A stretch of 64,000 nucleotides of DNA from JAPKYZ01 sp033763835 (GTDB lineage Bacteria; Acidobacteriota; Terriglobia; Bryobacterales; Bryobacteraceae). The notes below the pieces were generated by a model. The model was not told the origin of the DNA, searched no databases, and saw nothing but the letters and a program-made list of their open reading frames with translations. A program made the position numbers and the translations under genes. Position 1 is the first letter of the stretch. Every line of letters begins with the position of its first letter. Positions 42,262 through 51,978 of the stretch are shown here, in pieces. The DNA lies in assembly GCA_033763835.1 (NCBI GenBank), contig JANRJS010000033.1:62001-126000 (forward strand), written 5' to 3'.

Positions 42262-43470
42262 TCACGGAAAGATCCCTCCCAGCCACTTCGCGAGGGGCGC
42301 TTCGAGCAGGAAGAGGTGGTTTGGAGACCCGAGGTGATCGACATGGCCGAACGCCCCGTTTTCGACAACGGTAACCGCCGTGGAGCCCAGCCTCGACGGC
42401 AGCTCGTCCATGATCGAGCCGAAGCCTTGGCCGGCCTTAACGACGAAGACCGGTCCGGCGAACTGGGCCAGATTGGATGAATACGCCGTTTCCGTTCCCG
42501 CCAAGCTGCAGTACAGGTCGCGAGTGGTGCGGTTGGCAGTTACATCGTTGAAATCGGCGATGTTGGCGGCCAGGCGCGCTTCGTCGGAGAAGAACAACTG
42601 CCCGATGGGCACGCTGCCCGCCGCCGAAATGAAGCCCGGGCGGGGCGAGGGCGCGACGGGATTCGGCGTCGTCAGAATCAAGAGGAACGCCTGCCGGTTA
42701 GTTAGCCCCGGAGGAAAGCCCGGTACGGGAATGACGAACGGATCGTTCGGGGCGGTTTGCGCCAGTTGAGCGACTGCCTTAACCAGCGGTAAGGACTGGT
42801 CGTCGAATACGATTCCGCCCGCCACCGCGCCTTCAAACTGCGTGCAGAACGTCTGGTTATGAGCCTGAATCGCCGCATCGTTCGTAGCCAAGGATCCCTC
42901 CCAGGCCAGCAACCCAGCGTATTGCGACGGGTACTGGTTGACCGTCGCCAGCGCCGAGATGGCCCCGAGCGATAATCCCCCGATTACCGGTAGTACGCCG
43001 GGCGAGGTGGTCTCGATTTGCGAACGGATGTAGGCGACGTCGTCGACGACGGTCTGGAGACTCCAGTTGAGAGCCGGAGTGCAGTCTAGCCCGCTCGCGC
43101 AGGCTCCCGCGGCGATTCCCGTTTCGCGCGGCGAGTACCCCAAAACGTCGTAGCCCAGACGGGCGAAATTACCGGCGAATGACCGCGAGATGTCGCCGTC
43201 CAGGCTCGTCAGATAGCCGTTGAAGTTGTTGCCCAGCGGGGGCAGTAGCAGTAGCGTTCCCCGCGCGGGCAGATTCGCCCGGCGGAGTCGATGCATTGTG
43301 AAACGGTTGATGGGTTCCGCGCCTTCCTGGACCACGGTTTGGGTGTAGAGCAGTTGTCCCAGAGCGGTTTCGATGACCGTAGTGTTTTCAGAAATTGGCA
43401 GACGCTCCGCCGCTGTCGCCGGGGCGGTGGCGACAGCGAATGCGGCGAGAAAACAAGCTGAGTATTTCAT
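42262..43470 (-). CDS. Exported alpha/beta hydrolase
   Basis: The 402-aa protein has a signal peptide (MKYSACFLAAFAVATAPATA) and an alpha/beta hydrolase core: GTLLLLPPLGNNFNGY, the oxyanion region, the nucleophile elbow GLSLG, and a late His in GHVDHLGSPNH. Cys pairs (GACASGLDC) suggest disulfides. Substrate unknown; it could be an esterase or lipase-like enzyme. A strong Shine-Dalgarno (AAGGAG) precedes the ATG. It follows the pilin-like gene by 27 bp, so they may form one operon. Confidence 0.78.
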   Translation of the reverse strand: MKYSACFLAAFAVATAPATAAERLPISENTTVIETALGQLLYTQTVVQEGAEPINRFTMHRLRRANLPARGTLLLLPPLGNNFNGYLTSLDGDISRSFAGNFARLGYDVLGYSPRETGIAAGACASGLDCTPALNWSLQTVVDDVAYIRSQIETTSPGVLPVIGGLSLGAISALATVNQYPSQYAGLLAWEGSLATNDAAIQAHNQTFCTQFEGAVAGGIVFDDQSLPLVKAVAQLAQTAPNDPFVIPVPGFPPGLTNRQAFLLILTTPNPVAPSPRPGFISAAGSVPIGQLFFSDEARLAANIADFNDVTANRTTRDLYCSLAGTETAYSSNLAQFAGPVFVVKAGQGFGSIMDELPSRLGSTAVTVVENGAFGHVDHLGSPNHLFLLEAPLAKWLGGIFP

Positions 43471-43497
43471 CGTTGTATCTCCTTGTACGGTTGAAAC

Positions 43498-44574
43498 TTA
43501 GAAGTAGGGATTTCCCGCCAGCATGTGCTGGTAGCGCGGTTCGGCCAAGGCGAGAATGGCAGAGGCTCCGAAGGGGGTGATGGTCGGTGGAATCGACCGC
43601 ACCGAGCCGTCCATCAGGATCACATTGACAAACGTCTTGAGATTGGCTTCCAGTGCCGTCTTGTCTCCCGCTTTCGCGGCGGCTTCGGTCCGGTCGAGCA
43701 GAGCGAGGTGCTTCTGCGGATCGGTGGAGTTGGCGATTAAGACCTTGCGGACCGCCGAGTACGAGAAGGGATTCTCGCTACCGTCGACGGCTTTGATCGC
43801 ATCGTTCGGTGACAGCCCCGGCAGCGTCTCCCATTTCTCGCCATATACGCCCAGGTGCATCGCGCGCTTCACTCGATCCCACGGGGCGCTGCCCACGGTG
43901 AGCATCGGGTCCGCGCCATAAGCTTTGGGGCCACTCACCGCCGGATCGATCGATTGAAAATCGACCAGGTTGTCGACCCCCATGTAGGTGTTCGCCACTT
44001 GCAATTGCACGGTGGGTTGTGCGGTGTGGCCGGGCAGCGTCTTCTTGAGCTCCGCGCGTAACGCCGGATCCTTCGAAAGCGCGAGCATGTCGCCGATCGT
44101 TTCCCCAGCGACGGACTGGAGCTCGACCCACATCTTGGAGCGGCCGTCGGCGGTGCCGGGCGCGGGCGCCCACTCGATCGTCATCGAACCTCCGCGAACG
44201 CCGCGAGCGCGCGCGATCTCGCTGCCGGTGACGCCGGGCATCGGCTCCATCGAGAGGCTCCAGCTCGCCGTATCCGCTTGATAGTTGGTTGCTTTGTACC
44301 CGGCGATTTCGCCGCTCACCGGGAAGCCGGAGGCGGTCATAGCGTCGGCAAGCGTCGGCGGAAAGAAGCCGTTCCGCGTGTGGTGGTTGTGCAGAGCGAG
44401 ACCGATCTGCTTCAGGTTGTTCGAGCAAGTCTGCTTATTCGCCGCCTCGCGCACTTTCTGAACGGCGGGCAGCAGCAAACCGATTAGAACGACGGTCGCC
44501 GCGGCCGGCGTGAGCAGTTCGATTAGGGTAAAGCCCAACCGGCGGCGCCGGTTGGCCATGGCTTGATTGGACAT
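43498..44574 (-). CDS. Type IV pilin/pseudopilin-like protein (DUF1559-like)
   Basis: The 358-aa protein has a prepilin N-terminus: a basic leader (ANRRRRLG) then the peptidase site G|FTLIELL and a hydrophobic helix (AAATVVLIGLLLPAVQKVREAAN). It then reads SNNLKQIGLALHNHHTRNGFFPP, the pattern of planctomycete/acidobacterial DUF1559 pilin-like proteins. Globular domain of unknown function follows. AAGGAGG lies 5 nt before the ATG. No other pilus genes are nearby. Confidence 0.85.
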   Translation of the reverse strand: MSNQAMANRRRRLGFTLIELLTPAAATVVLIGLLLPAVQKVREAANKQTCSNNLKQIGLALHNHHTRNGFFPPTLADAMTASGFPVSGEIAGYKATNYQADTASWSLSMEPMPGVTGSEIARARGVRGGSMTIEWAPAPGTADGRSKMWVELQSVAGETIGDMLALSKDPALRAELKKTLPGHTAQPTVQLQVANTYMGVDNLVDFQSIDPAVSGPKAYGADPMLTVGSAPWDRVKRAMHLGVYGEKWETLPGLSPNDAIKAVDGSENPFSYSAVRKVLIANSTDPQKHLALLDRTEAAAKAGDKTALEANLKTFVNVILMDGSVRSIPPTITPFGASAILALAEPRYQHMLAGNPYF

Positions 44575-44688
44575 AGTTCCTCCTTGCGGTCCAGGCTTTG
44601 GTAGCCCATGGACTCACCGATGAGGGTGAAAACTCGGGAGGAAATCGGTCAGAGGGGAAAGAAAGTTTGAGAACGGACCGGGTGGGGT

Positions 44689-44765
<77 letters not shown>

Positions 44766-44770
44766 TTCCG

Positions 44771-44799
44771 ATTGTAACGCGGGGGTCCGGTAGCGTCAA
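44771..44799 (-). promoter_or_regulatory. Sigma-70 promoter of tRNA-fMet
   Basis: On the minus strand, TTGACG (44799-44794), a 17-bp spacer and TACAAT (44776-44771) are near-consensus. The -10 box ends only 5 bp before the first tRNA base, so the primary transcript would have almost no 5' leader. Confidence 0.85.
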
Positions 44800-44817
44800 T
44801 CCAGCGCCTTTGACGCT
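44792..44817. repeat. Inverted repeat overlapping the tRNA promoter -35
   Basis: Perfect 8-bp arms AGCGTCAA and TTGACGCT separated by 10 bp. One arm contains the -35 element of the tRNA promoter. It starts 2 bp after the kinase stop codon, so it could be a hairpin end of the kinase transcript (no T run) or a binding site. Confidence 0.6.
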
Positions 44818-44818
44818 G

Positions 44819-47446
44819 TCAATCGATGCCTGCGAAGAGCCGTTGCTTCCCCAGTGCGACGCGGAACGACCAAATCGAGAGCAGCGCCACCGCTGCGAGG
44901 CCCGTCCACATGAGGTAGGCGTACCAGGCGCTCATGTCGAGCGTGTACGGAAGCGCGATCAGAAAACCGGAAATGGCTTGCGAGGTCAAAAGCGCCAGCA
45001 GTCCCAACCGTAAGACCAGCGCGGTGATCACGATGCCGATCACCACGACCGCCGCGACCATCACCCAACGTTTATCCGCACGCTGCATAAGGCCGTTCTG
45101 CAAGGCGATGAGCAGCACGAACCCCGCCGCCGCCAGCCAATCCTTTTTCAGCCAAGCCCGCAACAGAAACAGGATGAAAAACGACGACAGTGCGGAAGTG
45201 GCCGCACTCAGCAGTTCGAACGCCCCACGCGCCGCAAGCAGGTGCGCTCCGCCCAAAGCTTCGAACACGCGGCCGATTCCATCCGGCGTTTCGTTGCGCG
45301 CCCACAGCCAAATGTCGTCGGCGCGATTCAAGATCGAAAGCACACTCCCGGCGAGGATTCCGTAAAGCAAGTCGCGCCCCACGAGCGGATCGCGAAACTC
45401 GCCGAGCAGCAAGCGAGACCAACTCACCAGCGTAGTGGGCCAACGGCGGCGGACGTAGGGCTCCAGAGCCAGGTAGAACAACCAGCACATCGCCGCGACG
45501 ATAAGACCGTTTTGAGCGCCGGTAAGAAACATGTTCAACTCCCGGCCGTCAAAAATGTGGCTGGCCGAAAGCGCCCAACCGAACAGCATGACGAAGAACA
45601 CGCTCACCGCCACGCGGAAGGCCCCGCGCCGGTCGCCGCGATTGAGACGTTGGTTGTGGCGGGCAAGAAACGCGGCGGTTCCGATGACTCCGAAAAACAG
45701 AGCGATGTTCAGGACGACGCCGGTGTTCTCGGCGGCGGACCGCTCGCGCTGCTGTTGGCGTTCCGGGCGAACCCACGGCCTCACAATCTGGAACAAGTTC
45801 GGGCGGTTCCGCCAAGCCGACGCTTCCACCCGGACTTCGGCGTCGCCCAACGTTCGCGGATCGCTCGACGGCAAGGGTCCGAGCCAAGCGGCGCGCATTT
45901 CGAATGCGTTCAGAGTCGTCCAGTGCGGCGTCGCCGGCCGGAACTTCGAGAAGTCGAGACCGGCGGCTTCAAAGAGCGGTTTCCAATCGGGCGGCGCGGC
46001 GGCGGGAGGAGAATCGTCGAACTGCGGCGCGATCACCCTCATCGTCAGCAGTCGCCCTTGCGGATCGAGACTCACGTCCGCTTCGCCGCTCAGGATCGCG
46101 GGCGGATTGCCGCGCCTCACATAAAACTCGTCCTGAATGACCGGAGCCATCACGCGGGGACTCTGGCGGTACCAGAAGTAAACGGGACTGAGACGCGAAT
46201 TCTTCAGATAGTCGCGGCCCGGCAACCCGGCGCGTTTCTCGCGCAAGTAGGTCAGCCCGTCCTGCGTGAACTCCATCGCGTAGGCGCGGTCGGCGGGCTT
46301 GTCGCGATAGCCGAGCGACTCGAGAACCTCGCGAGCCCGCTCGGCGAGCGCTTCAGGCGAACGGTCCGACGACACGAAGTTGAGCAGGTTGGTATTCGCT
46401 CCGATAGGAATCATCGCGGCCAGCACGACGAATACTCCCGCTAGACAGGCCAGCGCCGCTTTCGGCTCGATCGCTTGGCCGCCCGTGCGGGCGACGAGTT
46501 CGGGCGACGGAGTTTCGCCCGCCGCGAGCGCCGCCGCCAAAGGGTCGCCGCCGGGTAGAGCCGCGATCAGGGAGACGGCGGAAGGCGGGCGGTTCTGCGG
46601 CTCGGGAGCCAGACACCGCATGACCACGCTCTCAATGGCCGGGTCGAGATCGCGCACATGCGTAGAGAGCGAAATATCGGCGATCTGGCGCTGCTTCTCC
46701 TTCAGCTCGTCGATCGATTGCGCGGTGAACGGCTTGCGGCCGGTGAACATCTCAAACAGCACCAGGCCCAGCGAATAGATATCGCTGCGCGCCGTGACTT
46801 CCGTGCCGGCCAATTGCTCCGGGGCCATGTAGCCCGGCGTGCCGCTGCGGATTTCGTTGCCTTCCACTTGGCTGGCGAGTGCGGCGAGACCGAAGTCCAT
46901 CACCACCACTTGGCCGCGTCCGTCGATCATGACGTTGGCGGGCTTCAGATCGCGATGGAGAATCCCTTTCTCGTGCGCGGCGGCCACCCCGGCGCACAGC
47001 CCCCGCGCCAGATCGACGGCTTTATCCGCGGGCAAGCGCCCGATGCGCTTGAGCAGCGACGCGAGGTCTTCGCCATCGACGTACTCCATCGAGAGAAACG
47101 TCTGGCCCTCGAAGTCGCCGATATCGTAGACGCGGCAAACGTTGGGATGCGAGACTTGGCGCGCCACACGCACCTCGCCCGCGAATCGCGCGAGCATTCC
47201 CGGATCGCCAGACATGGCGACGCTCAGAAACTTCAGCGCCACCGTCTGGCCGACCTTGAGGTCGTAGGCTTTATAGACTTCGCCCATGCCGCCGCGCCCC
47301 AAAAGCGCCATGATGCGGTAGCGCTCGAGCAGCACGGTACCCGCGGGGAAGCGGCCTTCTTCGGGCGACGCCGGAAAACTCGACACAGCGACCGATCCCG
47401 ACCGCTGTGTCGGCATCGCTACCGTGGGAGTATCTTCCGGACGCAC
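44819..47446 (-). CDS. Serine/threonine kinase with polytopic membrane domain
   Basis: The 875-aa protein has a kinase domain (about 43-300): glycine loop GRGGMGEVY (51-59), Lys72 in VALKFL, HRDLKPANV with Asp166, MDFGLAAL (184-189) and TPGYMAPEQLAGTEVTARSD. A membrane helix follows at about 325-345, then an extracytoplasmic domain to about 580, then about eight more helices to the C-terminus (for example NTGVVLNIALFFGVIGTAAF). The long helical C-terminus has no family I could name. It is transcribed toward the tRNA-fMet gene on the same strand. Confidence 0.88.
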   Translation of the reverse strand: MRPEDTPTVAMPTQRSGSVAVSSFPASPEEGRFPAGTVLLERYRIMALLGRGGMGEVYKAYDLKVGQTVALKFLSVAMSGDPGMLARFAGEVRVARQVSHPNVCRVYDIGDFEGQTFLSMEYVDGEDLASLLKRIGRLPADKAVDLARGLCAGVAAAHEKGILHRDLKPANVMIDGRGQVVVMDFGLAALASQVEGNEIRSGTPGYMAPEQLAGTEVTARSDIYSLGLVLFEMFTGRKPFTAQSIDELKEKQRQIADISLSTHVRDLDPAIESVVMRCLAPEPQNRPPSAVSLIAALPGGDPLAAALAAGETPSPELVARTGGQAIEPKAALACLAGVFVVLAAMIPIGANTNLLNFVSSDRSPEALAERAREVLESLGYRDKPADRAYAMEFTQDGLTYLREKRAGLPGRDYLKNSRLSPVYFWYRQSPRVMAPVIQDEFYVRRGNPPAILSGEADVSLDPQGRLLTMRVIAPQFDDSPPAAAPPDWKPLFEAAGLDFSKFRPATPHWTTLNAFEMRAAWLGPLPSSDPRTLGDAEVRVEASAWRNRPNLFQIVRPWVRPERQQQRERSAAENTGVVLNIALFFGVIGTAAFLARHNQRLNRGDRRGAFRVAVSVFFVMLFGWALSASHIFDGRELNMFLTGAQNGLIVAAMCWLFYLALEPYVRRRWPTTLVSWSRLLLGEFRDPLVGRDLLYGILAGSVLSILNRADDIWLWARNETPDGIGRVFEALGGAHLLAARGAFELLSAATSALSSFFILFLLRAWLKKDWLAAAGFVLLIALQNGLMQRADKRWVMVAAVVVIGIVITALVLRLGLLALLTSQAISGFLIALPYTLDMSAWYAYLMWTGLAAVALLSIWSFRVALGKQRLFAGID

Positions 47447-47457
47447 TGTGCTTTAGC

Positions 47458-48585
47458 TTAAACCGCCGCTAACAGCTTCGCGAGAAGCGCCGTACGGTCG
47501 TCGATCCTGTCGATCAGAATGCTTTCATGTTTGGCGTGCGCGCCCTCGCCCACCGCGCCGATTCCGTCGAGCGTGGGAACGCCCAGCGCGGCGGTGAAAT
47601 TACCGTCGGAACCGCCGCCGGTCGCCGACTCGTCGAGCGTCACTCCCATCTCCGCCGCCAGCTTGCGCGCGAGTTTGTAAAGGCGAACGACGCCAGGGGA
47701 ACGCTCCATCGGAGGACGGTTGAGGCCGCCGGCGATTTCGATCTTGCAGCGCCGGTCGATGGCCTTGAGCGCTCTGAGCTGACGCTCCACGCGCTTCGCT
47801 TGCGCGAGCGACGTCACCCGCAGGTCGAGTTGCACGCTCGCCTCCGCCGGAATGACGTTGCGGCGCGTGCCGCCCTGGATCACGCCGGGACTCACTGTCG
47901 TCCCTTTCCGCAAATCGGTGAGAGCCGATACTCGCTCGACTTGTCGAGCGAGTTCCACAATCGCGTTCGCTCCCTTCTCGAAATCGACCCCCGCGTGCGC
48001 CGCGACACCCTTCACGGTAATCGAGTAATCGCCGATCCCTTTGCGCGCGGTTTTCGCCTCCCCTTCGAGCCCCGTCCCCGGTTCGAGCACAAGGACCGCC
48101 GCGCTCTTCTTCGCTTCGGCTTCGGTGAGCGCGCGGGAATCGGCGCTACCCACCTCTTCGTCGGCGTTGATCACGAGAACGATCTTGCGCGGCGTGGGAA
48201 TGTCGCGCTCGACCAGCGACCGTGCGGCGAATAGAAAAAACGTCAGACCGGCCTTCATGTCGAGCACGCCCGGTCCCCACAACCGCCCTTCGCCCTCGCG
48301 CCACGGCATGGTTTTGAGAGTCCCAAGAGGCCATACCGTATCCGTATGGCCCAAGCCCATCACCTGACCGTCCGTGCGCTTCTTGCCCGGTGTCTTGAAT
48401 TCCAGAACCAAGTGATTACGCACGCGCCGCGCTTTCGCGATATCCCCCGACCAAGTGGCGATTAGGTCGTTGGCCCGCGCGATCGAGGCCGGGTTGTCCG
48501 AAGGCGACTCGCATTCGACAAGCTCGCGCAAAAACAGAATCAAGTCTCTGCGTTTCAAACGGATATGCGCGAGTGTGGCGTCCAT
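47458..48585 (-). CDS. M20-family metallopeptidase (carboxypeptidase G2-like)
   Basis: The 375-aa protein has the M20 metal-site pattern: GLGHTDTVW (His-x-Asp), GPGVLDMKAGL (bridging Asp), NADEEVGS (catalytic and metal Glu), a LEPGTG acidic residue, and HAKHESI near the end. The lid domain sits around residues 180-285. It matches glutamate carboxypeptidase/CPG2 enzymes, which cut acyl-glutamate bonds; exact substrate unknown. No signal peptide. It diverges from fabZ, with 27 bp between the starts. Confidence 0.85.
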   Translation of the reverse strand: MDATLAHIRLKRRDLILFLRELVECESPSDNPASIARANDLIATWSGDIAKARRVRNHLVLEFKTPGKKRTDGQVMGLGHTDTVWPLGTLKTMPWREGEGRLWGPGVLDMKAGLTFFLFAARSLVERDIPTPRKIVLVINADEEVGSADSRALTEAEAKKSAAVLVLEPGTGLEGEAKTARKGIGDYSITVKGVAAHAGVDFEKGANAIVELARQVERVSALTDLRKGTTVSPGVIQGGTRRNVIPAEASVQLDLRVTSLAQAKRVERQLRALKAIDRRCKIEIAGGLNRPPMERSPGVVRLYKLARKLAAEMGVTLDESATGGGSDGNFTAALGVPTLDGIGAVGEGAHAKHESILIDRIDDRTALLAKLLAAV

Positions 48586-48612
48586 CGCCTGTTATGATAG
48601 CGGGAGCCTTCG

Positions 48613-49113
48613 ATGGTCCTCGGTCCTCTGGAAATCCGCGCCGTTCTTCCCCATCGCTATCCGTTCCTTCTGGTGGACCGGATTATCGAGATGGGCGACA
48701 TGTCGATCGCCGGGATTAAGAACGTGACCGTGAACGAGCCGTTCTTCCAGGGGCACTTTCCCGAGAAGCCGGTGATGCCCGGCGTCTTGATCGTCGAATG
48801 CATGGCGCAAGTGGCGGGCGTGTTGATCGGCAAGAAAACGCCGGACGCGCATAAGAAACTGATGTTCCTCGCTTCGATTGAAAACGCGAGATTCCGCCGG
48901 ACCGTCGAACCGGGCGATCAACTTCGCGTGGAAGCGACGATCACGCGGTTCCGGGCATCGGCGGCGAAGGTGACCGGCAAGGCGACCGTCGATGGCATAG
49001 TGGTAGCGGAAGCCGAACTGATGTGCGCGATCGTCGATCGGCCGGGAGCCGATCGCCCCGCGGAAGTTCGGCCTGGAGCGGAAGATGGCGGTACACCCCA
49101 CAGCGGTCGTTGA
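48613..49113 (+). CDS. fabZ: 3-hydroxyacyl-ACP dehydratase FabZ
   Basis: The 166-aa hot-dog-fold enzyme has LPHRYPFLLVDRI, catalytic His48 in FFQGHFPEKPVMPGVL and Glu62 in VECMAQVAG. It dehydrates beta-hydroxyacyl-ACP in fatty acid synthesis and supplies acyl chains near the lipid A genes. The C-terminal tail is longer than usual (family about 145 aa) and overlaps lpxA by 29 bp. GGGAG precedes the ATG. Confidence 0.95.
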   Translation: MVLGPLEIRAVLPHRYPFLLVDRIIEMGDMSIAGIKNVTVNEPFFQGHFPEKPVMPGVLIVECMAQVAGVLIGKKTPDAHKKLMFLASIENARFRRTVEPGDQLRVEATITRFRASAAKVTGKATVDGIVVAEAELMCAIVDRPGADRPAEVRPGAEDGGTPHSGR

Positions 49114-49861
49114 CCCGGCGGCGAAGATCGACCCCACGGCCGAGATCGGCCCGTTTTGCGTCGTCGGCGCGGGAGTCGAAATCGGCGCTCGCACCCGATT
49201 GATGGCTCACGTGTTCGCCGAAGGCGACACCGTAGTCGGCGAAGACAATCTCTTCTTCCCCTACACAACCGTCGGCGTCGCGCCGCAGGACTTGAAATAC
49301 CGCGGCGAAGCCAGCCGCACGCGTATCGGCCACCGCAATCGGATTCGCGAAAGCGTTACCATCCACCGCGGCACGGAAGGCGGCGGGATGCTTACCGAAA
49401 TCGGCGACGACAACCTGATCATGGCCTACTCGCATGTCGCGCACGATGTGCGGATCGGCAGCCACTGCGTGCTCGCCAACGGGACGACCTGCGGCGGCCA
49501 TGTGACGATCGGCGATTGGGCGGTGATTGGCGCGTTTACCGGTTTGCACCAGTTCTGCCGCGTGGGGCGGCACGCGATGATCGGCGGCTACAGCGTCGTC
49601 ACGCAGGACGTACTGCCCTATGCGACGACGGTTTCCGAACGCACGAATCGGGTGTTCGGAGCGAACAAGACCGGCCTTGAGCGGCGGGGCTTCGAGGCCG
49701 AAAAAATCGAGCCGCTCGAACGCGCGCTGCGTATCCTCACCCGCGCCGGTCTGAACACCGCGCAGGCCTTGAACCGCATCCGGATCGAAGTTCCGCAAAC
49801 CGCCGAGATCGCCGAATTAATCGAGTTTATCGGCGAGTCGAAGCGCGGCTTTATCAAGTGA
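49085..49861 (+). CDS. lpxA: UDP-GlcNAc acyltransferase LpxA
   Basis: The 258-aa left-handed beta-helix protein has hexapeptide repeats (VHPTAVVDPAAKIDPTAEIG), LKYRGEASRTRIGHRN, the catalytic His120 in YSHVAHDV, TTCGGHVTIGDWAVIGAFTG, and a helical C-terminus. It starts lipid A synthesis by adding the first acyl chain. Overlaps fabZ (29 bp) and lpxI (GTGA). Confidence 0.96.
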   Translation: MAVHPTAVVDPAAKIDPTAEIGPFCVVGAGVEIGARTRLMAHVFAEGDTVVGEDNLFFPYTTVGVAPQDLKYRGEASRTRIGHRNRIRESVTIHRGTEGGGMLTEIGDDNLIMAYSHVAHDVRIGSHCVLANGTTCGGHVTIGDWAVIGAFTGLHQFCRVGRHAMIGGYSVVTQDVLPYATTVSERTNRVFGANKTGLERRGFEAEKIEPLERALRILTRAGLNTAQALNRIRIEVPQTAEIAELIEFIGESKRGFIK

Positions 49862-50667
49862 AGTACGCCGTTCTATGCGGCAACGGGCGTTTTCCGCTGC
49901 TGGCGCTCGCGGAGGCGAAACGGCTGGGGCACGAAGCGATCGCCATCGGCATTCGAGAAGAGGCCTCGACCGAGATCGAAGCCCTTGCCGCGCGCAGTCA
50001 TTGGATTTCGTTAGGCGCTTTGAGCCGCTTGATCGAAATTCTGAAAAGCGAATCCTGCTCCGAGGTTATGTTCTGCGGGCAAGTGAAGCACGCCAAAATC
50101 TTTTCGGCGATCCAGCCCGATTGGCGGCTCGCAAAGTTGCTGTTTAGCCTCCGCGAGAAGAATACGGACGCACTCATCGGCGGCGTCGTCAAGGTACTGG
50201 CGGACGAAGGAATCCGCCTGGTCGATTCGACGGCGCTTTTGAAGCCGCTACTCGCCGAAGAAGGCGCAATGACCAAGCGCGGGCCGGACGAGGCCGAGCG
50301 CCGCGACCTGGACTACGGCCATCGCGTGGCGAGCCATCTTTCGGAAATCGATATCGGCCAAAGCGTCGCCGTAGCGGAGCGCGCCTGCGTGGCGGTGGAG
50401 GCGATGGAAGGGACCGACGCCATGCTGCGCCGCGCGGCCTCGCTCGCCGGGGGTAAGCCGTTGCGCCTCGTGAAGGCGTCCCGGCGCCGCGCGCATCTGC
50501 TCTTCGACGTACCTGTAGTTGGTCCGGTCACGATCGAGGCGATGCGCGAAACGAACGCGACGGCGCTGGGCGTGGACGCGGGACGCACGCTGCTGCTCGA
50601 CCGGGAAGAGTTTCTGGCGCAAGCGAACGAAGCGCGAATCGCCGTGTGGGGCTATCGCGCGGACTGA
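49858..50667 (+). CDS. lpxI: UDP-2,3-diacylglucosamine pyrophosphatase LpxI
   Basis: The 269-aa protein starts at a GTG overlapping the lpxA stop (GTGA). It matches the DUF1009/LpxI family: N-terminal YAVLCGNGRFPLLALAEAK, FCGQVKHAKIF, the central TDALIGGVVKVLADEG, and EGTDAMLRRA. LpxI cleaves UDP-2,3-diacylglucosamine to lipid X and is used instead of LpxH in some phyla. It overlaps the convergent kinase gene by 16 bp. Confidence 0.93.
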   Translation: MKYAVLCGNGRFPLLALAEAKRLGHEAIAIGIREEASTEIEALAARSHWISLGALSRLIEILKSESCSEVMFCGQVKHAKIFSAIQPDWRLAKLLFSLREKNTDALIGGVVKVLADEGIRLVDSTALLKPLLAEEGAMTKRGPDEAERRDLDYGHRVASHLSEIDIGQSVAVAERACVAVEAMEGTDAMLRRAASLAGGKPLRLVKASRRRAHLLFDVPVVGPVTIEAMRETNATALGVDAGRTLLLDREEFLAQANEARIAVWGYRAD

Positions 50668-51950
50668 ACTTCGCCGAAGTGGGCGAGCGCATCGTATAGC
50701 TGCCGGTGATCGATCGGTTTCGCCAGAAACGCGTCCATACCGGCGGCGAGACAACGCTCCCTGTCGCCCTCTTGATCGAAGGCGGTCATGGCGACGATCC
50801 GCGTGCGGCGTTCCATTCCGGCTTCGGCGGCGCGAATGGCGCGCGTCGCCTCAAGACCGTCCATCTCGGGCATCTGTACGTCCATCAGGATCACGTCGTA
50901 GGCCCGCCGGCGCGCGTAATCCACGGCGTCGCGCCCGTTGGTGGCGGACGTTACCCGATGCCCGGCCTTCGTCAAGAGCGCTTCGGCGATCCGCTTATTG
51001 ATCGGATTGTCCTCGACTAGCAGAACGTCGAGCGCCGCGCTAACGGGTTCCGTTTCGCGTTCCGCCGGAACGCCGAAGTGCGCCGTAAAGAAAAACGTGC
51101 AACCCTGGCCGGGCTCGCTTTCCACCCAGATTTGACCGCCCATCAGGTGCACCAGGCGGCGCGAAATCGCGAGCCCCAGCCCGGTGCCGCCATACTTCCG
51201 CGTGGTGGACGAATCCGCTTGCCGGAACGCCACGAAAATCTCTTCCTGCTTTTCGTAGGGAATGCCGATGCCCGTATCGCGCACCGAGAACAGAAGCTGT
51301 AACTCCCCTTCGGCCGGGTCGCGCCGCTCCACGGTTAGCTCAATCGAGCCTTGCTGCGTAAACTTCACGGCGTTACCCAATAGGTTGATCAGCACCTGCC
51401 GCAAACGCATGCCGTCGCCGATCAATCGCGGCGGCACGTCGGCGCCGATGCGGTAGACGAACTCGAGATCCTTAGCGCGGATCTGAACGGCCACCGGACG
51501 CGCGGCGTCCAGCACGCAATCGCGCAAGCGGAACTCGGCCGGATTCAGCGCCAGCGCGTTGGCTTCGATCTTCGAAAGGTCGAGCAGATCGTTCAACAGC
51601 GCCAGCAATCCTTCGCCCGAAGCCCGAACCGATTGCAGATACTCGCGCTGCTCGTTGGTGAGGCGCGTCGAGAGCGCGAGATCGGTCATGCCGAGGATGC
51701 CGTTCATCGGCGTGCGAATCTCGTGGCTGAGGATGGCCAGAAACTCGCTCTTGACGCGGCTGGACTCTTCGGCCTTCGCCTTTTCGAGTTCCATGCGCAC
51801 GCGCTCGGCGGCCAGAAGTTCGGCCTGCGAGGCAAGCTGGCCGGCTAGGTCCCCTACTTCGCGCCGCAATTGACGGTTGCGGCGCATGAGAGCGGCGCAG
51901 GCGGCCAACGCCCCCACCGCCAGGAGCACGGCGATCATCGATAAGAACAA
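50652..51950 (-). CDS. Hybrid histidine kinase/response regulator
   Basis: The 432-aa protein has one N-terminal membrane helix (residues 2-22), a coiled coil (25-65), HisKA with His76 (FLAILSHEIRTPMNG), HATPase with DTGIGIPYEKQEEIF and GGTGLGLAISRRL, and a C-terminal receiver with VEDNPINKR and the phospho-Asp in ILMDVQMPEMDG. No sensor domain is present, so the signal must come through the helix or partners. It diverges from the Gfo/Idh/MocA gene and converges on lpxI. Confidence 0.93.
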   Translation of the reverse strand: MFLSMIAVLLAVGALAACAALMRRNRQLRREVGDLAGQLASQAELLAAERVRMELEKAKAEESSRVKSEFLAILSHEIRTPMNGILGMTDLALSTRLTNEQREYLQSVRASGEGLLALLNDLLDLSKIEANALALNPAEFRLRDCVLDAARPVAVQIRAKDLEFVYRIGADVPPRLIGDGMRLRQVLINLLGNAVKFTQQGSIELTVERRDPAEGELQLLFSVRDTGIGIPYEKQEEIFVAFRQADSSTTRKYGGTGLGLAISRRLVHLMGGQIWVESEPGQGCTFFFTAHFGVPAERETEPVSAALDVLLVEDNPINKRIAEALLTKAGHRVTSATNGRDAVDYARRRAYDVILMDVQMPEMDGLEATRAIRAAEAGMERRTRIVAMTAFDQEGDRERCLAAGMDAFLAKPIDHRQLYDALAHFGEVQSAR

Positions 51951-51978
51951 GCGGTCTCTCGGATATCATATCGGAGCG